Assembly (NCBI RefSeq): GCF_003591655.1
Contig: NZ_QVRA01000003.1
Location: 249,139-313,138 of the forward strand
Direction of reading: 5' to 3'
From: Sphingobium terrigena
GTDB taxonomy: Bacteria; Pseudomonadota; Alphaproteobacteria; Sphingomonadales; Sphingomonadaceae
DNA length: 64,000 nt
In this document: piece by piece, positions 7,486-14,882 of the stretch
Numbering within the stretch: position 1 is the first letter of the stretch
Layout: each line of letters begins with the position of its first letter
Translations under genes and position numbers: made by a program
The notes under the pieces: generated by a model
Database searches by the model: none
What the model was told of the DNA's origin: nothing
The model's input: the letters and a program-made list of their open reading frames with translations, nothing else

Positions 7486-7560
7486 CCTTCTCCCCTGGGG
7501 GGGGGGGAGAAGGATACGCAGCCTTACCGGCTTGCCGGTTAGGCGAAGTTGGATGAGGGG
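7486..7560 (+). repeat. GTA-cluster hairpin repeat, copy 5 (terminator-like)
   Basis: Hairpin CCTTCTCCCC/GGGGAGAAGG with an expanded G-run in the loop, core TACGCAGCCTTACCGGC, end GTTGGATGAGGGG. On the minus strand it is followed by seven Ts. It lies between the stop of the dioxygenase gene (plus) and the stop of the protease gene (minus), so it could end transcription of the protease unit. Confidence 0.85.
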
Positions 7561-7579
7561 TAGGCGCGCCCCGGGTAAA

Positions 7580-8110
7580 TCACTCCACCGCAATCACCCG
7601 CGCCCCATCCTGCATCGGATGCGTCACCAGACTCACCTCCACCAACTCCAGCGCCAGCAATTCGCGCGGTCCAGCCCCCCGCGCCTCGCGCACCCTATAT
7701 CCAAACGACAGCCCATCCAGCGCCCCCGCCTTCAACCCCGCCGCCGCCTCGCGCCCGGCCGCCGTCCGTGCCGACACGCGCCCGATCACGCGCAAGCCCC
7801 GCGCATCCTCCTCCAGCCGCTCGACCGATCCGATCACCTGCCCTGGCCCATGCTGCCACAGCAACGGCACCCCCGCCGCGCGCACGCCACCAAACGCCCC
7901 CGCCCGCACCACATCCCCGCCCCGGTCCACCCGATCGAAAATCGCCGCATAGCCCGCAAAGCGCACGTCATCGCCCCTAAAACCCCCGTTCGCCCTGAGC
8001 CTGTCGAAGGGTTTGCCTGAGCCTGTCGAAGGCTTCTGACCTCGCTCCGCTCGGCCAAGGGCTTCGACTTCGCTCAGCCCGAACGGAACAGGTGACAGAC
8101 GCACGCTCAC
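7580..8110 (-). CDS. HK97-family prohead protease with repeat-derived N-terminal insert (GTA gp4 type)
   Basis: 176 residues. The conserved domain starts near residue 45 with FAGYAAIFDRVDRGGDVVRA, the standard start of HK97 proteases (peptidase U35/S78-like), and includes VPLLWQHGPGQVIGSVE and DGLSFGYRV. The family's His is in WQHG and its Ser in LSFGYR. The enzyme matures the capsid. The GTG start overlaps the upstream stop (GTGA). Residues ~8-42 are encoded by a palindromic repeat (7986-8087), giving phrases such as FDRLRANG that are typical of translated repeats. The insert lies before the catalytic core, so activity is probably kept. Confidence 0.88.
   Translation of the reverse strand: MSVRLSPVPFGLSEVEALGRAERGQKPSTGSGKPFDRLRANGGFRGDDVRFAGYAAIFDRVDRGGDVVRAGAFGGVRAAGVPLLWQHGPGQVIGSVERLEEDARGLRVIGRVSARTAAGREAAAGLKAGALDGLSFGYRVREARGAGPRELLALELVEVSLVTHPMQDGARVIAVE
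7986..8087. repeat. Family A palindromic repeat inside the prohead protease gene
   Basis: Left arm CGTTCGCCCTGAGCCTGTCG, right arm ending GCTCAGCCCGAACGG, with an internal second copy of GCCTGAGCCTGTCGAAGG. The same family is intergenic at about 29120, 31258, 33757, 37948 and 44701. Here it lies in frame in the gene's N-terminal part. Confidence 0.85.
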
Positions 8111-8427
8111 GCCCTGACCAACCCGACCAGCCCGGTCTTGACCGCAATCCCCAGCAACAGCAGCGCCAGCGCGATCCGCACCATCCAGCCGATCACCGCC
8201 CCGCGCGCCGCCTTCTTCGCGTCGCGCCAGGCGCGCAGCAATTCGCGCAGCTCCCGCACATCGCCCTCCGCCCGCCGGTCGGCCAGCCCCAGCCGCTCCA
8301 GCGCCCGACCCGCGCCCAGCTCGCTCGCCTCTTCCACCAGCGCCCGGATCATCACCATATCCGCGGCCCCCGGCCCGCCATCGGCTTGCGCCACCAACCG
8401 CGCCAGCATCTCGCCATCCTGTTTCAT
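8107..8427 (-). CDS. Small membrane protein between portal and protease (DUF6127-like, gp3.5 position)
   Basis: 106 residues from the ATG at 8425-8427, which has GGAGGG just upstream. The N-terminal half is helical and charged (ARLVAQADGGPGAADMVMI), and the C-terminus is a membrane helix (MVRIALALLLLGIAVKTGLV). A protein of this size and layout, annotated DUF6127 as far as I recall, occurs at this position in sphingomonad GTA clusters. Its stop overlaps the protease GTG. Function unknown. Confidence 0.72.
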   Translation of the reverse strand: MKQDGEMLARLVAQADGGPGAADMVMIRALVEEASELGAGRALERLGLADRRAEGDVRELRELLRAWRDAKKAARGAVIGWMVRIALALLLLGIAVKTGLVGLVRA

Positions 8428-8441
8428 CACGCCCTCCAATC

Positions 8442-8513
8442 CCCTCGCCCCGTGGGGGAGAGGGATACGAAGCCTTGGCGGCGCAGCCGCCTAGGCGCAG
8501 TTGGGAGAGGGGG
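8442..8513 (+). repeat. GTA-cluster hairpin repeat, copy 6
   Basis: Hairpin CCCTCGCCCC/GGGGGAGAGGG, core TACGAAGCCTTGGCGGCG, end GTTGGGAGAGGGGG. It lies between the portal stop and the small membrane protein. No T-run follows in either direction in this copy. Confidence 0.82.
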
Positions 8514-8527
8514 AACCGCCGCCCGCC

Positions 8528-9652
8528 TCACAGCCCCAACAGCCTCTTCTTCTCCTCAGCCGACAGGAAATCCGCCCCCGCAACCCGCTCCCACAGCGCC
8601 GCCCGCTCATCGCTCAGCGCCGCCACGCCATCCAGGTCCGGCTCGATCCGCAGCCCCGGCCACCAGCCGCTCAATCCCTGCCCCAGCCCCGCGCATATCT
8701 TCCCCACCAGCGGCAATATCGTCTGCCGCCACAGCGCCTTGTTCGCCTCGCGATAATTGGCGTAGCTATTGTCGCCGGGCAGCCCCATCAGCATCGGCGG
8801 CACCCCGAAAGCCAGCGCAATCTCCCGCGCCGCCGCCGCCTTCAATCCCACAAAATCCATCTCCGCCGGCGTCAGGCTCAAAGCCTTCCAGCTCAGCCCG
8901 CCCTCCAGCAGCATCGGCCGCCCGGCATTGGCCGCGCCTGCAAAAGCGATCTCCATCTCGCGCTTCACCCGCTCATATTGGTCGGGCGCCATCACCGATC
9001 CGTCGCCCGGATCGTAAACCATCGCCCCGCTGGGCCGCGCCGCATTGTCCAGCAGCGCCTTGTTCCACACCGTCGCCGCATTATGGATCGCCACCGCTCC
9101 CGCCGCCGCGCCGACACAGCCCAATCCATAATGATCGTCCAGCGGATGCAGGCTTTTCAGATGCAGCACAGTGGTCCGCCCCGCCCCATCTTCGGGCGAC
9201 AGCCGCGTCACGCTCTCCCCGACGCGATAGAGGTAAGCCGCCGGCCACCCCCGCGCATCCGCCTCCACCGAGACCCGTTCGGGCCGCAACGCAAACAGCT
9301 CCGCCGGCATCCCGTCCGCCCCGCCAATCAGCTGCACATAGGCATTGCCGTGCAACAGCAAATGGCAGGCCAAAGTCTCCACCAGGCCCTGCCCCGCAGA
9401 CGCCCGCGCCACCAGCGCCAGCACCCGCGCCCCATCCGCCACGCCAGCGACTTTCAAAGCCGTCGCCCCCGCGCCTTCCGACACCAGCCGCATCGCCCGC
9501 TGCGCCACCGGATTGCCGATCACCCCCGCGCGCAACTGCGCCTCATAGCTGGCCGGCCACTCCCCCAGCGCCACCGCGCCCGTCCCCCAGGCGCGCGCCA
9601 GCACCGGCCGCACATCCGCCGGCGCAGCGGCCTTCATCCCAAAAAATTTCAT
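8528..9652 (-). CDS. HK97-family phage portal protein (GTA gp3 type)
   Basis: 374 residues, normal for the family. Signature parts: GNAYVQLIGGADGMPAELFA (residues ~150), VLHLKSLHPLDDHYGLG, and the C-terminal ALAFGVPPMLMGLPGDNSYA with NYREANKALWRQTILPL. Portal proteins form the dodecameric DNA entry ring and bind the large terminase. ATG at 9650-9652 has AGGA close upstream. In most GTA clusters gp3 follows the terminase directly; here three extra genes and a hairpin repeat intervene. Confidence 0.92.
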   Translation of the reverse strand: MKFFGMKAAAPADVRPVLARAWGTGAVALGEWPASYEAQLRAGVIGNPVAQRAMRLVSEGAGATALKVAGVADGARVLALVARASAGQGLVETLACHLLLHGNAYVQLIGGADGMPAELFALRPERVSVEADARGWPAAYLYRVGESVTRLSPEDGAGRTTVLHLKSLHPLDDHYGLGCVGAAAGAVAIHNAATVWNKALLDNAARPSGAMVYDPGDGSVMAPDQYERVKREMEIAFAGAANAGRPMLLEGGLSWKALSLTPAEMDFVGLKAAAAREIALAFGVPPMLMGLPGDNSYANYREANKALWRQTILPLVGKICAGLGQGLSGWWPGLRIEPDLDGVAALSDERAALWERVAGADFLSAEEKKRLLGL

Positions 9653-9670
9653 ATCCTGTCCCCAAAACGC

Positions 9671-9746
9671 AAAAACCCTCTCCCTGGTGGGGAGAGGGCT
9701 AGTGAAGGTTGGTGGCGAAGCCGCCTACCGAAACTGGGAGAGGGGG
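9671..9746 (+). repeat. GTA-cluster hairpin repeat, copy 7 (terminator-like)
   Basis: Hairpin CCCTCTCCC/GGGGAGAGGG; the core is diverged (AGTGAAGGTTGGTGGCG) and it ends AACTGGGAGAGGGGG. On the minus strand the hairpin is followed by TTTTT (9671-9675), about 20 nt before the portal ATG. Confidence 0.78.
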
Positions 9747-9768
9747 ATCAACGCCCCCTCACGCTAAA

Positions 9769-10107
9769 TCAAGGATTACGCCGCAACACCCGGTCGCAGG
9801 TCGAATTCGTCCCCTCGCTCTTGCCGATCACCCGCCCCGCCAGCGCCCCGGCACCCGCGCCCAGCAGCGTCTCGCCCAAGCCGCCGCCTGCAATCAGCCC
9901 GACGCCAGCACCACCGGCCGCGCCAATCACCGTGCCCTTGTCGCGCCCCTTCTTCGCCTGGATCAGGCAATAGCGCACATCATCACGATCCCGCGGCACC
10001 GCCCGCGCCACCCGCGCGCGCTCCTTGGCGCTCAACGTCACCGCAATCACCGGCGTCGCCACCAGCGTCGCCCCGACCAGCGCGCCCAGAATTTTGATCG
10101 CATTCAC
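9769..10107 (-). CDS. Glycine-zipper protein, predicted exported
   Basis: 112 residues from the GTG at 10105-10107, with AGAGAGG 7-8 nt upstream; an in-frame TTG at 10140 is less likely. The N-terminus AIKILGALVGATLVATPVIA is signal-peptide-like. Residues ~62-95 form a glycine zipper (IGAAGGAGVGLIAGGGLGET and GAGAGALAGRVIG), as in outer-membrane-associated or pore-like small proteins. Two cysteines (RYCLIQ, STCDRV) flank the zipper and may pair. It lies between the portal and terminase genes but is not a known GTA component; its role is unknown. Confidence 0.72.
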   Translation of the reverse strand: MNAIKILGALVGATLVATPVIAVTLSAKERARVARAVPRDRDDVRYCLIQAKKGRDKGTVIGAAGGAGVGLIAGGGLGETLLGAGAGALAGRVIGKSEGTNSTCDRVLRRNP

Positions 10108-10171
10108 AGTAGCTACCTCTCTGGAAATCTCTAATTCCAAACAAGTGATGCGACCATGAGTTCCGATAACG

Positions 10172-10669
10172 TCATGCCAAATGATAAGCCCGCTCTGCTG
10201 CGACAGCGATCGGCATAACTTGGGAGGAACTTACCGAAGCCTTGGTGTCTTTTGCTGTGGTTTCAAGCCAATACATCACAACCCGACGCAAAATTCCGCC
10301 TGAAATGGATGTACGCAAACTATCATAAAAAATTGCATAGATAGCAAAACGCATAAATTGACGCGCTTGCCCATCCGACAACTCGTTGATAGCATTAGCA
10401 ACCTGATCTTGAGTATGGGAACGCTTAAAAACTACCGATACGAGAAGCGCGCGGGTTAAACTTCCGTCACCCGTTCGATGCGACAAAGCCTCAACCAAAT
10501 CTCCCAAAATCGGATTAAGGCTTTTGTCCTCAAGGAGCACCTGTGCGCTCGACTCAAGGTTTCCCCAAACACGATCTGCAAGAACGAGGCGCACAGTACT
10601 GCGGCGCACCCACCATGAGACAAAAAACGGAGCCGCCAGGATAACGGCGGCGATTCCAATCACCCACAT
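10172..10669 (-). CDS. Membrane-anchored protein of unknown function (AT-richer)
   Basis: 165 residues with one N-terminal membrane helix (VIGIAAVILAAPFFVSWW) followed by a soluble helical domain (VLLEDKSLNPILGDLVEALS; DGQARQFMRFAIYAIFYD). ATG at 10667-10669 has GAGGG 5 nt upstream. Codons are markedly less GC-rich than in the surrounding genes (many third-position A/T), suggesting recent arrival. It follows the 83-aa gene below with a 15-bp gap, as a two-gene unit. I do not recognise the family. Confidence 0.65.
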   Translation of the reverse strand: MWVIGIAAVILAAPFFVSWWVRRSTVRLVLADRVWGNLESSAQVLLEDKSLNPILGDLVEALSHRTGDGSLTRALLVSVVFKRSHTQDQVANAINELSDGQARQFMRFAIYAIFYDSLRTSISGGILRRVVMYWLETTAKDTKASVSSSQVMPIAVAAERAYHLA

Positions 10670-10684
10670 ATCATCCCTCTCTGT

Positions 10685-10936
10685 TCATTTCCGTCTGTTC
10701 TGCCGATTCGACGTTAATTTTTTCCGACTAATGCCAACACGCTCATCCAGTTTCCGCATTTCGGTTCTGTGAACGATCAACTCTCGGATAACGCCATTGG
10801 GCAAGAAACATAGCACAAACGCAATCGCAAGGATAACGCATATAAACGCAATTGGATGCGCTACAATGGTTCCGATCAATTGCTCAACGAAACCAGATGC
10901 TTTTTCGGCATCTTCGATTGTTTTGGTAACCCCCAT
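10685..10936 (-). CDS. Small single-helix membrane protein of unknown function (AT-richer)
   Basis: 83 residues from the ATG at 10934-10936; a GTG at 10987 in the same frame, right after the terminase stop, is an alternative. Layout: short acidic/basic N-terminus, one membrane helix (IAFICVILAIAFVLCFLP), then a charged tail ending RKKLTSNRQNRRK. Base composition is lower in GC than neighbours. With the next gene it forms an AT-richer island between the large terminase and the portal. Function unknown. Confidence 0.6.
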   Translation of the reverse strand: MGVTKTIEDAEKASGFVEQLIGTIVAHPIAFICVILAIAFVLCFLPNGVIRELIVHRTEMRKLDERVGISRKKLTSNRQNRRK

Positions 10937-10990
10937 ATGTGGTGCGTCACAAGGGTGAAGGATTGAGCCAAGTCGAAACTTGGCCACCCC

Positions 10991-12319
10991 TCAAAACCCC
11001 CGCACCCGCGCCTCCCCCCTCTTCCCCAGCATCAGCTCGGTCAGCGCCCACACCAGCGCATCGGCGCGATCGGGCGATCGTCCCGGCCCGACATAGCCGC
11101 CACCCGTCAGCAGCCCGCACATCTCATCCTCCAGTTGCGGAAACGCCCCACGATGCGCCACCCGCCCGGCCTCGTAGAGCGCCGCCACCGGCTCCGCCCG
11201 CGCCACCTTGCCGCGCGAAGCATGGACCAGCTTCAGCGGCAGCCGCTCGTCCGCCGCGCGCAGCACGCTGGCGACCATCTCGCCGCCATTATTCGCTTCG
11301 GCCACCACCTTGTCCGCGCCATGCACGGTCGCCGCCGCCGCCACCGCCCGCGCCCAGCTTTCCGGCGAACACCCCTCGACACTCGCATCCGCAATCACAT
11401 AGGCCCGCCCGTCACCGCCGATGCCCGCCACCACGATCCCGCAGGCATCGCCATGCGCCGACGCCGGCGGATCGACCGCCACCACCACCCGGTGCAACGC
11501 CGCCCCGTCACCTGCCCCCGGCACATGCGCCACCCGGCACCGCTCGATCAGGTCGCGGCTCCACAAAGCGCCCTCCACCTCCTCGATCAGCTCGCCGTCC
11601 AGTTCCTGCCGCCCCAGCCGCGTGCCGCCATAGCTGCGCTCCATCGCCTCGACGAACCCGTCGGCCAGGTTCGCGCGATTGTCCGCCGTCCGCCCGCGCG
11701 TCACCACCACGCTCCCCGCCGCTGCATCCGCCACCAGCCGCCGCACCAGCGCCACCGGGCGCGGCGTCGTCGTCGCCATCACCTGTGGCCGCCTGCCCAG
11801 CCGCATCGCCATCATCAAATTGTCCCACGCCCCTTGCGCAAAGGGCCATTTGGCGATCTCGTCGGCCCAGCCATGGCTGAACTGCGGCCCGCGCAGACTT
11901 TCCGGCTCCGCCGCGCCGAACAGGGTCGCCACCGCGCCATTGGGCCATGTCAGCTTGCGTAGCGCAGGCGCAAAGACCGGGCGGCACCACCAGGGCGCAA
12001 TCGCCAACAGGCCCGACGCCCCTTCCACCATCACCCGCCGCGCCTCGCCCAGCGTTGCGCCGACCAAAGCGATCCGCGCGGTAGGATCAGCCTCCGCAAT
12101 TCCGCGCACCCACTCCGCCCCGGCCCGCGTCTTGCCGAACCCGCGCCCAGCCATCATCAGCCAGACACGCCAGTCACCCTCCGGTGCCAGTTGCCCCGGC
12201 CGCGCCAGCCAGTCCCATTCATATTCTACCCGGTCGCGGCCCGCCTCCTTGAGCAACCGCCGCACCTTGGCCTGCTGGTCCGGCCACGCATCCAACCATT
12301 CGATATGCGAAGTCTCCAT
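10991..12319 (-). CDS. Large terminase subunit, GTA gp2 type
   Basis: 442 residues. The ATPase Walker A-like motif is MMAGRGFGKTRAGAEW (residues ~51-66); the Walker B/catalytic acidic pair is in HGWADEIAKWP; the nuclease domain shows VVAVDPPAS and, further on, EANNGGEMV and DALVWALTELML near the end. The enzyme packages DNA into heads; GTA terminases do so with little sequence specificity. Length is normal. Upstream, instead of following gp1 directly, it is separated by an M28 peptidase, MarR and YdcH genes. Confidence 0.93.
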   Translation of the reverse strand: METSHIEWLDAWPDQQAKVRRLLKEAGRDRVEYEWDWLARPGQLAPEGDWRVWLMMAGRGFGKTRAGAEWVRGIAEADPTARIALVGATLGEARRVMVEGASGLLAIAPWWCRPVFAPALRKLTWPNGAVATLFGAAEPESLRGPQFSHGWADEIAKWPFAQGAWDNLMMAMRLGRRPQVMATTTPRPVALVRRLVADAAAGSVVVTRGRTADNRANLADGFVEAMERSYGGTRLGRQELDGELIEEVEGALWSRDLIERCRVAHVPGAGDGAALHRVVVAVDPPASAHGDACGIVVAGIGGDGRAYVIADASVEGCSPESWARAVAAAATVHGADKVVAEANNGGEMVASVLRAADERLPLKLVHASRGKVARAEPVAALYEAGRVAHRGAFPQLEDEMCGLLTGGGYVGPGRSPDRADALVWALTELMLGKRGEARVRGF

Positions 12320-12355
12320 CGCCCTCCCCTTGCCGGGGCAGCGACAAACGCGCCC

Positions 12356-13663
12356 CTATTTGCGCGGCGCCATCCCGCCGAACGTCACGATACTCTCGCT
12401 CCCGTCCCTGGCCACCGCCGCCACGCCGATAAAATGATCATCCACCACCACATCTTTCAGCAGCCATTCGGTCGCGCCCGTCACGACGCGGCTATCGGTC
12501 CAGTCCTGCGCATCGGCCCGCCGCCAATATACGCGATAGGCCGCCGCCCCCGGCACCGCGTCCCAATACACCCGCGTATCCATCGACAGCGCACCGTCCA
12601 GCGATACAGTCGCAGGCGCCGCCGGAGCCTTCGCCAAAGCCCGCAATGCCGCGACATTCAGCGCCGTCACCTTCGCCAGATAGGGAAAGTCCATACCCAC
12701 GACCGTGTCGCCATAATCGCGCCCGCCCTCGACCCGCAAATCCTGATGTTGCCGGTCGTAATTTTCGATCCCCACCGAAAAACGCACCGCCGGATAGCCC
12801 GCTTCCAGCATTGGCGTATGATCCCCGCCCCGCCCGAAACGGTCAGGCCGCCGCACCGCAAACACGTCCAGCCCGATCTGCGGATTGGCCTCGGCAATCG
12901 CGTCAATCGCCTTGGCCAGCGCCCGCGAAGGCCCGTCATCCTCGCCGCCGATGCCGCGCCGGGTCAGCCCCGCCTTGGCATCCTCGACGGAGCGTATCCC
13001 TTCGGAAAACAGCCGCACCCGATCCGCCACGATGCGCCCGTTCAGCCCGGTCGTGTTGCCGACAATATCATTGTTCAGCATCGCCCGAACCTGCCAGCCG
13101 CGCGCCTTGGCCGTACTCGCCAGCAACTTGCCGCCCAGCAACCCCTGCTCCTCGCCGGACAGCAGCGCATAGACGATCGTCCCGTCAAATTTCTCGCCCG
13201 CCAGCACCCGCGCCGCCTCGATCACCAGCGCGCTGCCCGACCCATTGTCATTGGCCCCCGGAGCATCGCTGGTTGCATCCATGACGTCGCTCACCCGGCT
13301 GTCGATATGCCCCGCGACGATCACCACCTGATTGGGGTCGCCCGTCCCGGTCTGGATCGCCAGCACATCGACAATATCCGCGCCATTGGGCACGCGCGGC
13401 GCGGTAAAGCGCTCCGACACGCTCTCGACCTTCAGACAGCCGCCACACCCCTTGGAAATCCGCGCAAACTCGGCCGCCGCCCACGCCCGCGCCGCGCCAA
13501 TCCCCCGCTTGGGGTCAGTCGCCGACGACAATGTATGCCGCGTCCCGAAACTCACCAGTTTTTCGACCGTCGCCTTCAAACGATCGGCGTCGGGGGCCGG
13601 TGCCTTCGCCATGGCTGATGTGGACAGTATCGACGCCACAGCGAATAAAATGTGATTTTTCAT
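12356..13663 (-). CDS. Exported M28-family zinc metallopeptidase
   Basis: 435 residues from the ATG at 13661-13663, chosen because the signal peptide (ILFAVASILSTSAMA) starts there. All five zinc ligands of the M28 family can be placed: H119 (VAGHIDS), D139 (GANDNGSG), E172 with catalytic E171 (SGEEQG), D199 (LNNDIVG) and H282 (GGDHTPM). A C-terminal fibronectin-III-like segment follows (YWDAVPGAAAYRVYWRR). Likely a periplasmic or secreted aminopeptidase. A Cys pair (GCGGC, residues 73 and 76) may form a disulfide. It lies inside the GTA cluster but is a nutritional/processing-type enzyme, not a known particle part. Confidence 0.88.
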   Translation of the reverse strand: MKNHILFAVASILSTSAMAKAPAPDADRLKATVEKLVSFGTRHTLSSATDPKRGIGAARAWAAAEFARISKGCGGCLKVESVSERFTAPRVPNGADIVDVLAIQTGTGDPNQVVIVAGHIDSRVSDVMDATSDAPGANDNGSGSALVIEAARVLAGEKFDGTIVYALLSGEEQGLLGGKLLASTAKARGWQVRAMLNNDIVGNTTGLNGRIVADRVRLFSEGIRSVEDAKAGLTRRGIGGEDDGPSRALAKAIDAIAEANPQIGLDVFAVRRPDRFGRGGDHTPMLEAGYPAVRFSVGIENYDRQHQDLRVEGGRDYGDTVVGMDFPYLAKVTALNVAALRALAKAPAAPATVSLDGALSMDTRVYWDAVPGAAAYRVYWRRADAQDWTDSRVVTGATEWLLKDVVVDDHFIGVAAVARDGSESIVTFGGMAPRK

Positions 13664-13790
13664 GGACGTCAATCTATCGCACCCCCCCGCCCTGTAAAGA
13701 CGGCGATTGGCAAGAGCGACAACCTCCAAATCGGATCAAACAAAAAATTCATCTGCTGCGGCTGCCTTGCTAACCCTATAAAAACAGACA

Positions 13791-13805
13791 TCGTTTCGGA
13801 AACGA
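13791..13805. promoter_or_regulatory. Perfect palindrome before the MarR-type gene, candidate operator
   Basis: TCGTTTC-G-GAAACGA, 7-bp arms around one base, lies 22 nt before the preferred start of the MarR-type gene. An AT-rich TATAAA lies just upstream (about 13778). MarR-family regulators commonly bind such palindromes and repress their own genes; that this is its operator is inferred from position and symmetry. Confidence 0.45.
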
Positions 13806-13827
13806 TTCAATCATGAAGGGAACCTCG

Positions 13828-14460
13828 ATGCCCCACCGAATATATGAGATCGAGCGCCACATGACAAAATTAGGCATCAACCCGGACGTTGTTGCCAATA
13901 TAATGACTATGATCCGCAGCCATGCAAAACCCGACATATCTGATGATCCGAGCATCAGCCCGACGGCAACCGAAGCGGAGATTGGAGAGATTGCGCGACA
14001 ATTTCACCGCTTCTCTCTGCGCCGTAGCGAAGCGCTTGGGCAGCCCGTCTCAGACCCTGGCTGGAACATGCTGCTGGCGCTTGTCGCGGATATGGCGGAA
14101 TATCGGCCATCCTGCGTTACCTCGCTATGCTATGCCAGCGGCGCTCCGATGACCACCGCGCTGCGCCACCTTGCCCGTCTGGAAAGCAGCGGCCTGATCT
14201 ACCGGCGTGAACATCGTCATGATTCCAGGAAATCCATTATGGAAGCCGCCCCCAGGACAATGGCGGTGATGTACGACCTCATTCTCAGCTTTTGCGTCGC
14301 GCCACCATCTGGTCTGAATGCTGCGCATGGCGCGTCTCCGTCGACCGCCATCCACCCGCGCAGCATCCGTCATGGCGAACTTGATCCCGAAACCCCGTTT
14401 CGACCGCTGGACCCGGCTCGTGCCGGCAAATCGACGCAAAACCACCGCAGGCCGGACTGA
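13828..14460 (+). CDS. MarR-type winged-helix transcriptional regulator with unusual C-terminal tail
   Basis: 210 residues from the ATG at 13828, which has AAGGGAA at proper distance; an ATG at 13813 is in frame but lacks a ribosome site. The winged helix is visible in PSCVTSLCYASGAPMTTALR and HLARLESSGLIYRREHRHDS (residues ~90-130). After LILSFC (~residue 150) the sequence turns proline/arginine-rich and disordered, unlike usual MarR C-termini; a frameshift or a lineage-specific extension is possible. A palindrome upstream may be its operator. It is divergent from the M28 peptidase gene. Confidence 0.7.
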   Translation: MPHRIYEIERHMTKLGINPDVVANIMTMIRSHAKPDISDDPSISPTATEAEIGEIARQFHRFSLRRSEALGQPVSDPGWNMLLALVADMAEYRPSCVTSLCYASGAPMTTALRHLARLESSGLIYRREHRHDSRKSIMEAAPRTMAVMYDLILSFCVAPPSGLNAAHGASPSTAIHPRSIRHGELDPETPFRPLDPARAGKSTQNHRRPD

Positions 14461-14624
14461 TCGGCCACTCGTGACTTCGGGCGTTGCGATCGTGCAAACG
14501 CCCGCTTTACTTTTGTCCGGCGAAGATAGTTTCAGCGGCCAGCCCCCGGACAACTACCTAGAGACCACAGCGTCACCCCGCCGCATAATCCGCTCATACC
14601 CATCCTCCTTATGGAGACGACAGA

Positions 14625-14873
14625 ATGAGCGAACATGGCCATGATCTCCACAGCCTGTTTCCGCACGCCACCGACCGGCTGCACCATCTCAAACTCACCG
14701 ACGCGCATTTCCGCAATCTTGCCGATCGCTATCATGATCTGGTCAGCGAAATCAGCCGGATCATAGAGGGGCTTAGCGCCGCATCGGACGCCCGGCTGGA
14801 GGATCTCAAGAAGCAGCGCCTCGCCCTGCTCGACACGATCGGTGCGATGATCGCGCCCGAACGCACGGCCTGA
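14625..14873 (+). CDS. YdcH/DUF465 family small helical protein
   Basis: 82 residues. DAHFRNLADRYHDLVSEISR and LEDLKKQRLALLDTIGAMI are the two heptad-rich helices of the DUF465/YdcH family, small coiled-coil proteins of unknown role. GGAGAC lies a few bases before the ATG. It lies 160 bp after the MarR gene on the same strand and converges on the small-terminase-like gene. Confidence 0.85.
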   Translation: MSEHGHDLHSLFPHATDRLHHLKLTDAHFRNLADRYHDLVSEISRIIEGLSAASDARLEDLKKQRLALLDTIGAMIAPERTA

Positions 14874-14882
14874 GCGCGCGCC

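Noticed and set aside
420-9746. Possible CRISPR-like array because of repeated units
   Set aside because: Spacing is 1-4 kb with genes in between, repeats are palindromic and ~70 bp, and no cas genes are seen.
14318-14644. A plus-strand ORF overlapping the MarR and YdcH junction
   Set aside because: It overlaps the MarR reading frame, has no ribosome site, and its product is Arg/Thr/Ser-rich without recognisable features.
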